A program made the position numbers and the translations under genes. Under the pieces are notes generated by a model that saw nothing but the letters and a program-made list of their open reading frames with translations, did not search any database and was not told the origin of the DNA. From Streptomyces sp. G-G2 (GTDB taxonomy: Bacteria > Actinomycetota > Actinomycetes > Streptomycetales > Streptomycetaceae): DNA of 41,956 bases. Shown here piece by piece: positions 16,333-24,601 of this stretch. Position 1 is the first letter of the stretch, and every line of letters begins with the position of its first letter. The stretch lies in NCBI RefSeq assembly GCF_030063135.1, contig NZ_JASISO010000058.1, positions 1 through 41,956 on the forward strand. The letters run 5' to 3'.

Positions 16333-16955
16333 CGCGCGGCCGCCCCGACATCGGCGGCCCACGGGTAGTAGAGGTAGGAGATGGTGGTGGGTGCGCCGGT
16401 GATCCGCTTGTTCATGAAGACCGCGGTGGGCCATTCGGCGACCGGGATCCACAGGAGCTGGTCGTCGGCCTTCTTCTGCAGCTCGGCCGCCGCCGACATG
16501 CGCTCGGCGACGTCGTAGGTGGACCGGGCCTTGTCGGCCAGCGCGTCATAGGCCGCGTCGCTGTAGCCCGCGTAGTTCTGGTACGCCCCGGTCTGGAAGT
16601 TGCCGAGCAGGTCCATCGGGTCGGTGATGGAGTCGTAGTACGTCTCGGGGAACATGTCCAGGCCCTCGCGTGCCTGCGGGTCGGTGAACAGCGAGGTGAA
16701 GGCGTTCGGGGCGATGGTCTTCAGCTGGACGTTCAGCCCGATCTTGCTGCCCGCGTCCTGGACCGCGGTGGCCAGCAGGGAGACGTCCTGGCCGATCGAG
16801 CTGGTGGCGATGGTCACCGTCTTGCCGGTGGCGCCCGCCTCCTGGATCAGCCCCTTGGCCGCCTCGACGTTCTGGTCGGGGGAGGGGAGGCCCTCGAAGG
16901 CGGACCTGCGGACGTTCTCGGGGGCCGTGGCCCAGGCGGCCCGGGTGGTCAGCGA
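16329..16955 (-). pseudogene. 3' part of a peptide-binding protein gene (SBP_bac_5), 5' half deleted
   Basis: About 205 C-terminal residues of an oligopeptide/dipeptide binding protein remain: from LTTRAAWATAPENVRRSAFE through FPETYYDSITDPMDLLGNF to YPWAADVGAAAR. The signal peptide, lipobox and N-terminal lobe expected for a protein of about 520 residues are missing. At about 16952 homology stops and plus-strand TetR coding begins. It is the first gene of the peptide transporter operon, so the natural promoter has probably been lost too. Confidence 0.8.
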
Positions 16956-17101
16956 GCGCCCCCGCGCACGCGGCCGCGGCCGAACGCCTGACCGCCCTCC
17001 TGGAGGGCCTCAGCGTGCGCTGGCTCAGCGGCTCCCTGCCCCTGGAGCACGCCCGCCGACTGCTCAACGACGCGATCGAAGCGGAACTTAACCAGCCCTG
17101 A
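16955..17101 (+). pseudogene. 3' fragment of a TetR-family regulator gene
   Basis: The frame ending TGA at 17099-17101 encodes AAERLTALLEGLSVRWLSG followed by SLPLEHARRLLNDAIEAEL. This aligns directly with the C-terminus of the intact TetR protein at 18429-19004 (AAERLTALVEGLSSRWLSG). Only about 48 residues remain, with no start and no DNA-binding domain. It abuts the truncated binding-protein gene head to head, so one deletion probably removed the 5' halves of a divergent pair. Confidence 0.75.
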
Positions 17102-17154
17102 GCGGTCCCCAACACCAGGCGGGGCAGGGCCAGACGGGGCACTAGGCTGCCACC

Positions 17155-17733
17155 GTGAACCCTTCCGCGCCCGGCGACGCCAACGCCGCCCTCGTCGTCG
17201 ACGCCCTGGCCGAGCTGGAACGGCCCCCGCTCAGCCTGGACCGTTGGGCCCTGTTCGCCGACTCCGCGCACCGGCTCCTGGCCGGCCTGGTGGCCGGGGG
17301 CGCGGCCCTGGGCTGGCTGGAACCGCCCTCGCGGGAAGAGATCATGTGTCTGGTCGGCGACGTGCTGCGGGGAGTCCGGTCGGGGGACGCCTCCTTCCAT
17401 GTCGCCTATTCGGGTGACCGTATGGTCGGCCTGGGCTACTGGCAGCGCTACGAGCGCCCCACGCATCAGCCGCACGCCGACCTGGAGAAGGTCGCGGTGG
17501 ACCCGGAGTTCCACGGCCGTGGCATCGGCCGGGCGCTGGCCGAGGCCCTGATCGGGGACGCCCGCGAGGCGGGCATCGAGGTGCTCACCCTGGACGCCCG
17601 GGGTGACAACGCTTCCGCGCTGCGGCTCTACGGCTCGCTCGGGTTCGAGGAGTACGGCAGGCTCCCCGACTTCGTCGCCGTCGGGGAGCGCCGTTACGAC
17701 AAGGTCCTCTGCATGCTGGACCTGCGCCGCTGA
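17155..17733 (+). CDS. GNAT-family N-acetyltransferase
   Basis: A 192-residue protein with one GNAT domain in its C-terminal half. Motif A is DLEKVAVDPEFHGRGIGRALAEAL, whose Q/RxxGxG/A-like segment binds acetyl-CoA. Motif B is LTLDARGDNASALRLYGSLGFEEYGR. The N-terminal 60 residues are helical and not diagnostic. The GTG start lies 6 bases after TAGGCT (17143-17148), a leaderless arrangement. It stands alone, intact, between two decayed loci. The acceptor substrate is unknown. Confidence 0.85.
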   Translation: MNPSAPGDANAALVVDALAELERPPLSLDRWALFADSAHRLLAGLVAGGAALGWLEPPSREEIMCLVGDVLRGVRSGDASFHVAYSGDRMVGLGYWQRYERPTHQPHADLEKVAVDPEFHGRGIGRALAEALIGDAREAGIEVLTLDARGDNASALRLYGSLGFEEYGRLPDFVAVGERRYDKVLCMLDLRR

Positions 17734-17770
17734 CCGGCCGGACCGGTCACCCTGTGCACCCTGCGCACCT

Positions 17771-18310
17771 TCAGAGGAAGTAGAGGCGGCTGAGCGAGAC
17801 GGACTCGGCGGCCTCCGAGACCAGCGGCTCGCCGTCCAACGACACCAGACCGGTGCCCGGGTGCACGTCGACCATGCCGGTACGGGCGTTGCGGAGCATG
17901 TCCCTCGGGCCGATGCCGCGTGTGCCGCGGACGGCGACCCGGCGCCTGCGGGTGGGCATCTGGTCGCCGTCCTGGACGGCGGCCGCCGCGACGAAGGCCA
18001 CTGAGATGTCGGCCGCGGTGGCGCCGTACGAGCCGATTGGCGGCCATGGCGAACGTACGGCGGACCGTCTCGCCCGCGCGGCCCATGCCCTGGGCGTCGG
18101 ATGAGGTGATGCCGATGGCGCGCAGGTCGTGCAGGACGTCGAGGCGGGGGTTCGCCTCGAAGAAGTGGAAGTGCGAGGAGACGCTGATGGGGACGGCGGA
18201 GGTGTTGTGCACGGGCAGCCGCAGCGCCGGTTCGGTCGGCTGGTAGCCCGCGCCGTCTCCCGGCAGCGCCGCTCCCGGGGCGTCGGGCCCCAGCGAACCC
18301 CGCTGGCGGA
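17771..18310 (-). pseudogene. Collapsed urease gene remnant (UreAB beta part joined to UreC pieces)
   Basis: Three urease pieces are joined. First, about 18145-18310 encodes a beta-subunit piece (NTSAVPISVSSHFHFFEANP). Second, 18040-18140 continues in the same frame with an alpha-subunit piece (AIGITSSDAQGMGRAGETVR, FAMAA). Third, 17771 to about 18042, in a shifted frame, holds the alpha-subunit C-terminus (GSYGATAADISVAFVAAAA to SVSLSRLYFL). Most of UreC, including the nickel-binding histidines and carbamylated lysine, is absent. Two internal deletions explain it. No urease accessory genes are nearby, so this is a fossil. Confidence 0.78.
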
Positions 18311-18428
18311 AGGGGGCCCGGTGTTTGAGGGCCCGCCGGAGGCCAGACGGACACCGGGACGAACCGCTGCGCGAGGCCCCCAGGCGGTCAGGGGCGGGGT
18401 CGCGGCGTCGGCCGGTCCGTGCCCGGGG

Positions 18429-19004
18429 TCAGCCCAGGCGCCTGAGCTCGGCGGCGATCGCCGCCGCCATGAGTTCGCGCGCGTGGTCCAACGGCAGGCT
18501 GCCGCTGAGCCAGCGCGAGCTGAGGCCCTCCACCAGCGCCGTCAGCCGCTCCGCGGCCCCGGCGAGCGCCGCGGCCCCCGCCATCGGGTGGACGCGGCCC
18601 AGCAGCTCGCCGACCTCCTGCACCCATACGAGCGTGGCGCGGGCGAGGTCCTCGCGCAGGTCGGCGTCGAACACCGCGCTGGCCCGGAGTTCGCCCCAGG
18701 CGGTGCTGTTCTCGCGGACGGAGGGGCTGTCCTGGAACTCCAGGAGGAGTGTTTCCGCCAGCTCGCCGCGCGCATCGAGCGGGGCGGCGTCCGGCGCGCG
18801 CTCCGTGGTGTAGCGGCCCGCGCGGTCGTTGATGAACTCCAGGGTCGCGCGCATGATCCCGGCGCGGTCCTTGAAGTGGTAGTAGATCAAGGCGGTGGAC
18901 ACGCCCGCCTCCGCGGCCAACTCCTCCACACGCAGGCCGCGCACGCCGCGTCGGGCGATGACCCGCGCGGCGCCTTCCATGATTGCCGTTCGACGATCAG
19001 CCAC
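18429..19004 (-). CDS. TetR-family transcriptional regulator, BetI-like C-terminal domain
   Basis: A 191-residue repressor with an N-terminal helix-turn-helix (AARVIARRGVRGLRVEELAAEAGVSTALIYYHFKDRAG) and a TetR_C_6/BetI-like C-terminal domain ending RWLSGSLPLDHARELMAAAI. GTG 19004 is the only reasonable start before the helix-turn-helix. No clear ribosome site is seen; GGGTAGGGTGTCGTTCC precedes it. Its natural targets are uncertain because the neighbouring genes are fragments. A near-palindromic BetI-like element at 19427-19444 may be its operator. The fragment at 16955-17101 is a paralogue's tail. Confidence 0.82.
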   Translation of the reverse strand: MADRRTAIMEGAARVIARRGVRGLRVEELAAEAGVSTALIYYHFKDRAGIMRATLEFINDRAGRYTTERAPDAAPLDARGELAETLLLEFQDSPSVRENSTAWGELRASAVFDADLREDLARATLVWVQEVGELLGRVHPMAGAAALAGAAERLTALVEGLSSRWLSGSLPLDHARELMAAAIAAELRRLG

Positions 19005-19020
19005 GGAACGACACCCTACC

Positions 19021-19404
19021 CGGGGCCGCAGACGGGCGGCTCCCGGTCCCGGGCGGCGCAACGGCCGGACGGCGCTGGTCACCGTCGGCGACATCGTGGC
19101 CGGCCGGGTCGTGCCGCAGGACGTCGCGGCCTGGTACGTCGGCCGCAGCGCGACCGAGTTCCTCGTCCCCGAGAACAGTGATGCCTCCATCACGCCGGGC
19201 GCCGGGCGCGGACTCGCCGACTGCGTCAAGGGCATCGAGAGCCAGCCCGTGACCGCGCTCCCGTTCAGCACGCCGCACGCGGGCCGGACCTTCTGCGTAC
19301 GGGCGCAGGACAGCCGGGACATCGGGGTCGTGACCGTGCTGACGGCCAGCCCGGGGGAGGGCCCGGTGAAGGTGTCGGTGGACTACTTCCGCCGTCATGG
19401 GTGA
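19021..19404 (+). pseudogene. 3' fragment of an unrecognised gene
   Basis: The frame ending TGA at 19402 encodes roughly 115 residues with strongly G/C third positions, from about NGRTALVTVGDIVAGRVVP through GLADCVKGIE and AGRTFCVRAQDSRDIGVVTV to VSVDYFRRHG. Two cysteines and the CVRA segment recall C-terminal extracellular domains of some streptomycete kinases and secreted proteins, but I cannot name it. There is no credible start codon or ribosome site, and it begins at the 5' end of the divergent TetR gene. It is probably truncated. Confidence 0.45.
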
Positions 19405-19426
19405 GGTGTCCGGCCGGCGGCCCGAT

Positions 19427-19444
19427 TGATTGAATATCCAGTCA
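19427..19444. promoter_or_regulatory. Imperfect palindrome resembling a TetR/BetI operator
   Basis: TGATTGAATATCCAGTCA has 7 of 9 arm positions complementary and stands out as AT-rich. It lies between an orphan gene fragment and the DUF4436 remnant, about 420 bases from the intact TetR gene. The rest of 19405-19633 shows nothing recognisable. Confidence 0.3.
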
Positions 19445-19633
19445 GTACCACAGTGAGGGGGATGCCGGAGGTGAAACCGTCCGTTCCCGTCCAGTTGATC
19501 CGCCCCGGGTCCGCGATCGCTGAATCGCCCTCCCGCGGACCCGGCGCCGACACTGGACCCACGACCAGCCCGGCAAGCCCGCTTCCTGACCTCCGTACCC
19601 CGACGAGCCGAGCGGATCCCACGGAGACCACCA

Positions 19634-20519
19634 TTGCCCGGGACCGCAGTCCCCTCCCCGCCCGGCAGGCGCCTGCCGGTGCCCGGGCTGGTGGCCCTCG
19701 CCATCGTCGCCGCCACCGCCGTGGGCATCTGGCTCCAGTACGGCGAACGGCTGGCCATGGACACCCGCCACACCGCGGGCAGCAGCTCGGCCACCGACCG
19801 GATCGACGTCGACGCGTCGGTCCAGCGGGTGGACGCCGCGGGCCGGGAGCTCACCCTGCGGCTCGTCGTCACCCCCCGCGGCGCGCTGGCGGAGGAGGGC
19901 GGGCTCTCCCCGGCGCGGGACCTGGTCCGGCAGACCTCGTCGTCCATCCGGGGAGACCTGTCCTTCAAGGCCCACAACGGATCTCCACCGTCGACGTGCC
20001 GGTCACCCTGACGGGTGGATCCATCACCGACTACCCCTTCGACGCGTACGGGGCCCCGTCGAGTTCAGCGCACAGCAAGGGGGACGGAGCGTCCCGGTCC
20101 GGCTCGCCCTCGCCAACAACGACGCGCTGTTCACCGCGAAGGCGGATCCCGTCGACGACCCCGGGGCCGCGGTACTGGACCTGACCCTCGGCCGCTCCAA
20201 CAGCGTGCTCATCTTCGCCGCCTTCATGATGGCCGCGATGTGGGCCCTCGCTCTCGCCGTGCTCGTCGCCACCTGGTTCCTCGTCTCCCGCCGACGGGGA
20301 CTGGTGTGGCCCGCCCTCGGCTGGATGGCGGCCACGCTGTTCGCCCTCGCGGCGTTCCGCAACACCGCGCCCGGGTCACGGCCCATCGGGTGCGTCCTCG
20401 ACTGCATCGCCTTCCTGTGGGTCGAGCCGGTCATCGCCTTCTGTGTGGTCACGGTGGTCACCGCCGGGGCCAGGGCCGAATCCCAACCCACGGAGAAGCC
20501 TTCCGCCCCTGCCGTCTGA
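19634..20519 (+). pseudogene. DUF4436 membrane protein gene with two frameshifts
   Basis: The protein reads in three frames: an N-terminal helix (LVALAIVAATAVGIWLQYGE) and DRIDVDASVQRVDAAGRELT up to FKAHN; then STVDVPVTLTGGSITDYPFD; then VEFSA to the C-terminal membrane part (SNSVLIFAAFMMAAMWALAL). The breaks lie near 20007-20012 (one base missing before RIST) and at 20051-20060 (one base missing in a C-run). Both are -1 changes, so they do not compensate. The family is a streptomycete membrane protein of unknown role. The start is probably TTG 19634 with GGAG upstream. Real decay or homopolymer sequencing errors are both possible. Confidence 0.72.
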
Positions 20520-20743
20520 CGCCTGCGTCGGCCGTCCGACGCCCGCGCCCCTGGGGCCTGCCAACCGGCGCCCGCGAGGTGACGCCCGAGCGGGCAGGGG
20601 CCGGCGCGCGGGGCACGGTTCCTGTGCGTCCGCCCTGAATCCCCGCCGATCCGCGAGCGCGGGGGCCCGTTCACAGCATTCTCAGAGCAAGCTCCGTCAC
20701 GGTGTGATCCCGTCCCTCCGCACCAGGACAAGGAGCCGCCGCC

Positions 20744-22117
20744 GTGGCCGCCCATGCCCCGTCCCTGCGCCCGTCCGTCCGCCCCTACCCGTCGGTGGCC
20801 CGCCACCTCCCCCTGGCGGCGCGGGTGCTCGGCTATGCCGGTGCGCTCGTGGTCCTCGGCCTCTGGTGGGCCGACACCTCCTCCGTCGTCGGCCCGGCGG
20901 GCTGGCTCACCGGCGCCGCGCGCATCACCGGACTGCTCGCCGGATACGCGTGCGCGGTGCTCGTCGCCCTCATGGCCCGCGTCCCCTGGCTGGACCACAC
21001 GGTCGGCAGCGACCGGCTGGCCCGCTGGCACGCGTCCGGCGGCCGGTACGCGATCTCGCTGATCCTCGCCCACGCGCTGCTCGCCGTCTGGGGGTACTCG
21101 CTCACCTCCCACACCGATGTGGTGAGCCAGACCACCACCCTGATCCTGCGCTATCCCGAGATGCTCAAGACCACGGCGGCGTTCCTGCTGTTCCTCCTCA
21201 CCGCCGCCGTCTCCGCCCGGGCGGCCCGGCGCCGACTGTCCTACGAGACCTGGCAGCTGCTGCACGGCGCGACGTACGCGGCGGTCTTCCTGGCCTTCGG
21301 CCACCAGCTCGCCAACGGCGCCGACTTCGTCGGCAACCGCGCCGCCCAACTGCTCTGGTACGCGCTGTACCTGGTCCCGGCCGCCCTCGTGCTCTGGTTC
21401 CGCTTCCTCGCCCCGCTGCGCTCGGCCCGCAGGCACCGGCTGCGGGTCGCCGAGGTACGGGAGGAGGGGCCCGGCGTGGTCTCCGTCTACCTCACCGGGC
21501 AGCGCCTCGGCGAACTGGACGTACGCCCCGGGCAGTTCCTGCGCTGGCGGTTCCTGACCCGGGGGCTGCGCTGGACGGCGAGCCCGTACTCGCTGTCCGC
21601 GCCGGCCGACCCGCGCTTCCTGCGGATCACCGTCAAGGCCCTGGGAGCCCACAGCGCGGCGCTGGCCCGGCTGAAGCCCGGCACCCGGGTCTGGGCCGAG
21701 GGCCCGTACGGCGCCCTCGCCCCCCAGTACCCGGAGCGGCGCCAGCCCGGCGCGGAGCCGCGAGCACTGCTGCTCGCGGGCGGCATCGGCATCACCCCGC
21801 TGCGCGCCCTGTTCGAAACGCTGCCCGGCGACCTCGTCCTCATCTACTGGGCGCGCACGCCGGACGACCTGGTGCTGCGGGCCGAGCTGGACGCGATCGC
21901 CACCGCGCGCGGCGCCCGCGTGCACTACTCCGTGGACCGCCCGGCCGGGCACGCGCTGGCGCTCACCGCGTCCGGCCTGACCACGCTCGTCCCGGACCTC
22001 GGGCTGCGGGACGTCTACCTGTGCGGGCCGCCCGGCATGACCGGGGCCGCCGAAACCGCCCTGCGGGAGGCCGGGGTGGCCCGGCCGCGGATCCATCAGG
22101 AATCCTTCGCGCTGTGA
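20744..22117 (+). CDS. Ferric-reductase-like membrane flavocytochrome (FAD/NAD(P)-binding)
   Basis: A 457-residue protein. About six membrane helices in residues 20-225 form a ferric-reductase-like transmembrane domain. Candidate haem histidines are in WHASGGRYAISLILAHALL and WQLLHGATYAAVFLAFGHQL. Residues about 230-457 form a ferredoxin-reductase module: RPGQFLRWRF and SPYSLSAPA bind FAD, and LLAGGIGITPLRAL with YLCGPPGM bind NAD(P)H. Electrons would pass from cytoplasmic NAD(P)H through FAD and haem across the membrane. GTG 20744 has AAGGAG 8 bases upstream. The next two genes encode an FMN-binding protein and the enzyme that can attach FMN to it, so the three probably form an extracytoplasmic electron-transfer chain. 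Confidence 0.87.
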   Translation: MAAHAPSLRPSVRPYPSVARHLPLAARVLGYAGALVVLGLWWADTSSVVGPAGWLTGAARITGLLAGYACAVLVALMARVPWLDHTVGSDRLARWHASGGRYAISLILAHALLAVWGYSLTSHTDVVSQTTTLILRYPEMLKTTAAFLLFLLTAAVSARAARRRLSYETWQLLHGATYAAVFLAFGHQLANGADFVGNRAAQLLWYALYLVPAALVLWFRFLAPLRSARRHRLRVAEVREEGPGVVSVYLTGQRLGELDVRPGQFLRWRFLTRGLRWTASPYSLSAPADPRFLRITVKALGAHSAALARLKPGTRVWAEGPYGALAPQYPERRQPGAEPRALLLAGGIGITPLRALFETLPGDLVLIYWARTPDDLVLRAELDAIATARGARVHYSVDRPAGHALALTASGLTTLVPDLGLRDVYLCGPPGMTGAAETALREAGVARPRIHQESFAL

Positions 22118-22186
22118 GACCACCGCGAGCCGTCCCTTCCCATCCGTTCCGTCCTGTGAACACCGCCCGTTCCCCGAGGAGGATCC

Positions 22187-22624
22187 GTGCGCCGCACGGC
22201 CGTCACCACCGCAGCGACCATCGCGGGCATCGCCGCGCTGCTCGCCCTCAAGCCGCACCAGCCGGAGCGTTCCGCCGCATCGGCCCAGGCACCCACCGGC
22301 CGGGCTGACCCCGTCACCCCGGCGCCCGGCGCGTCCGGGGCGGGTCGCACCGGCACCTTCACCGGCTCGGTGACCGACACCCGCTACGGCCAGGTCCAGG
22401 TCGAAGTCACCCTGAGCGGCGGCAGGCTGACCGCCGTCCGGATCCTCCAGGCCCCGTCCGAGAACCGCCGGGACAAGGAGATCAACAGCTACGCGCTGCC
22501 CCGGCTCACCGACGAGGCCCTCGGCGCGCAGAGCGCGGACATCGACACCGTCTCCGGCGCCAGCTACACCAGCGAGGGGTACATCAGCTCCCTCCAGAGC
22601 GCCCTGGACGGCTCCCGTGCCTGA
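22187..22624 (+). CDS. Exported FMN-binding-domain protein
   Basis: A 145-residue protein with an N-terminal membrane anchor or signal (VTTAATIAGIAALLAL) and a Pro/Ala linker, then one FMN_bind domain (residues about 58-142). The flavinylation motif DTVSGASYTS has Ser126 in place of the more usual Thr as the acceptor. ApbE enzymes attach FMN there through a phosphoester. GTG 22187 has GAGGAGGAT upstream. It overlaps the ApbE gene by 8 bases and follows the membrane reductase by 69 bases, so it is likely the electron acceptor of that reductase outside the membrane. Confidence 0.85.
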   Translation: MRRTAVTTAATIAGIAALLALKPHQPERSAASAQAPTGRADPVTPAPGASGAGRTGTFTGSVTDTRYGQVQVEVTLSGGRLTAVRILQAPSENRRDKEINSYALPRLTDEALGAQSADIDTVSGASYTSEGYISSLQSALDGSRA

Positions 22625-23567
22625 GCCCGCTCCCGTGCCTGAGCCCGCTCCTACGGCCGGTCGGCGGCGTCAGCCGCTCCAGCACTCCCCCGCTCCCGTG
22701 CCCGGACGGGTCCCCGCTGCCGGACCCGTCCCCGCCCGCACCCTCGAACCCGTCCCCGGCACCGCCCCCCGGCCGGGGCTGCGCCACACCGAGCACGTCA
22801 TGGGCACCGTCTTCTCCTTCGACCTGCGCCACCGCCCCACCCCCGCCCTCGCGCGCGCCCTGCGGGAGGCGGTGGCCTGGTTGCACCACGTGGACCGGGT
22901 CTTCTCCACCTACCGGCCCGACAGCGCCATCAGCCGGATCGCCGACGGCTCGATGCACCGGGCCGACGCCCCGGCCGAGGTCGAGCGGGTGCTGGAGCTG
23001 TGCGAACGCGCCGAGAGCGCCACCCGGGGCTGCTTCTCGGCCCGGGCCGGCCGACGCCTGGATCCCTCGGGGCTGGTCAAGGGCTGGGCCACCGAGCAGG
23101 CGTACGCCATCCTGCGCGCCGCCGGAGCACCCCGCAGCGCCGTCAACGGAGGCGGTGACATCCGCCTCGGGGGTGAGCCCGAGCCCGGCCGCCCCTGGCG
23201 CGTCGGCATCGCCGACCCGCGGCGGCCGGGCCGACTACTGACCACCGTCCAGGGCCGCGACTTCGCCGTCGCCACCTCGGGGGGAGCCGAACGCGGCGCG
23301 CACATCCTCGACCCGCGCACCGGACGCCCCGCCCACCGGCTGCTCGCCGCCACCGTCACCGGCCCCGACCTGACCTGGGCCGACACCTGGGCCACCGCCG
23401 CCGTGGTGCTGGGCCCCGACGCGCACGACTGGATCGGGTCCCGCCCCGGCTACCAGCTCCTCACCGTCTGCCCCGACGGCACGGCCCGCCACACCGCCCG
23501 CTTCCCGCTCGCGCCCCCGCTCGGAGACCAGGGCCGCCTTCGCACCCCGGGCCACGGCCCGGCCTGA
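22617..23567 (+). CDS. ApbE-family FAD:protein FMN transferase
   Basis: The protein of about 316 residues has a Pro-rich head (PEPAPVPEPAP, encoded by a duplicated 18-base unit) and then an ApbE domain. Visible motifs are TEHVMGTVFSFDL, DRVFSTYRPDSAISRI, SGLVKGWATEQA, VNGGGDIRLGG, SGGAERGAHILDPRTGRP and the magnesium-binding DTWATAAVVLG. ApbE moves FMN from FAD to a Ser/Thr in a partner's DxxSGAT-like motif, which the upstream gene supplies. It overlaps that gene by 8 bases; GTG 22635 in the repeat is another possible start. No lipobox is obvious, so its location is uncertain. Confidence 0.86.
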   Translation: MPEPAPVPEPAPTAGRRRQPLQHSPAPVPGRVPAAGPVPARTLEPVPGTAPRPGLRHTEHVMGTVFSFDLRHRPTPALARALREAVAWLHHVDRVFSTYRPDSAISRIADGSMHRADAPAEVERVLELCERAESATRGCFSARAGRRLDPSGLVKGWATEQAYAILRAAGAPRSAVNGGGDIRLGGEPEPGRPWRVGIADPRRPGRLLTTVQGRDFAVATSGGAERGAHILDPRTGRPAHRLLAATVTGPDLTWADTWATAAVVLGPDAHDWIGSRPGYQLLTVCPDGTARHTARFPLAPPLGDQGRLRTPGHGPA

Positions 23568-23638
23568 AGCACACCGGATCCCCCTGCCGCACGCACCGCC
23601 CAGTCGGTACGCTCGACAGCGGCGACGGGAGGCCACCG

Positions 23639-24601
23639 ATGAGCGGAGCGCCGTACGGAGCGGGCGGGGGCGCGCGCGGGGGAGCCGACCCCGGGCTGTA
23701 CGGGCCCGGCTCCGTGACCTGGCAGTGCCACGGCGACCCGATCATGTGGATCGCCGGAGTCCGGGCGCTGTACCTCCAGGCCCTGCACCCGCGCGCCGTA
23801 CGCGGGGTGATGGAGAACTCGGACTTCCGCGAGGACGCCTGGGGGCGGCTCATGCGCACCGCCGACTTCGTCGGCACCCTCACCTACGGCACCACCGACG
23901 CCGCCGAGCGCGCCGGAGCCCGGGTCCGGAAGATCCACCGGATGCTGTCCGCGACCGACCCCGTCACGGGTGAGCCCTTCCCCGTCGACGACCCCGATCT
24001 GCTGCTGTGGATCCACTGCGCGCAGATCGACTCCTTCCTGCACATACTGCGCCGCTCCGGCGTCCCCCTCACCGCCGCCCAGGCCGACCGGTACGTGGAC
24101 GAGAACCGGACCAACGCCCGCCTCGTCGGCCTCGACCCCGCCGGGGTCCCCGCCACCACCGCCGAGCTGGCCGCGTACTTCGAGGAGGTCCGCCCCCTTC
24201 TCGCGGCGGGCGCCGACGCCCGCGCCGTGGACGACTTCCTGCGCGGGCCGCCCGTCCACCCGCTCCTCGTGCCTGGCCGAAACCTGCTGTGGCGGCCCCT
24301 GGCCGGGACGGCCTACGGCTCCCTCCCGGCGTACGCGCACCAGCTGTACGGGCGCCCCGCACCCGCCCCGCGAGCCGTCACCCGGCGCCTGCGCCTCACC
24401 GGCCTCGTCCTGCGCGTCATTCCCGCACGTCTGCGCTGGCAGCTGCCGCCAGGTCACATCTTGAGAGCGATGCGCCGCATGGGCCCCGGGAGCCGCCCCT
24501 CGACGCACGCGCTGCGCACATCAGCGGCCATACTGGACCGGCCGGGGAGGGTGGAGCACGACGACGGGGGCGACAGTAGGACATGGCTGAGTCCAGGCTG
24601 A
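23639..24601 (+). CDS. MpaB-like oxygenase (DUF2236/latex-clearing-protein family)
   Basis: A 320-residue DUF2236 protein. Family marks are PGSVTWQCHGDPIMWIAG, YLQALHPRAVRGV, LMRTADFVGTLTYGTT and the ER/R-rich KIHRMLSATDPVTGEPF segment, followed by LLWIHCAQIDSFL. The family includes MpaB and the haem-containing rubber oxygenase Lcp, so an oxygen-dependent cleavage or oxidation is likely, with substrate unknown. ATG 23639 has GGGAGG 6 bases upstream, and a TACGCT -10 lies at 23608-23613. Its 3' end overlaps the kinase gene by 19 bases, so the two are co-transcribed and perhaps translationally coupled. Confidence 0.8.
   Translation: MSGAPYGAGGGARGGADPGLYGPGSVTWQCHGDPIMWIAGVRALYLQALHPRAVRGVMENSDFREDAWGRLMRTADFVGTLTYGTTDAAERAGARVRKIHRMLSATDPVTGEPFPVDDPDLLLWIHCAQIDSFLHILRRSGVPLTAAQADRYVDENRTNARLVGLDPAGVPATTAELAAYFEEVRPLLAAGADARAVDDFLRGPPVHPLLVPGRNLLWRPLAGTAYGSLPAYAHQLYGRPAPAPRAVTRRLRLTGLVLRVIPARLRWQLPPGHILRAMRRMGPGSRPSTHALRTSAAILDRPGRVEHDDGGDSRTWLSPG

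Noticed and set aside
19395..19634. Minus-strand open frame between the orphan fragment and the DUF4436 remnant
   Set aside because: No start with a ribosome site, no recognisable domain and no consistent codon bias.
20024..22258. A 744-codon minus-strand open frame opposite the ferric-reductase-like gene
   Set aside because: The opposite strand encodes a recognisable flavocytochrome with FAD and NAD(P) motifs; the antisense product is low-complexity.
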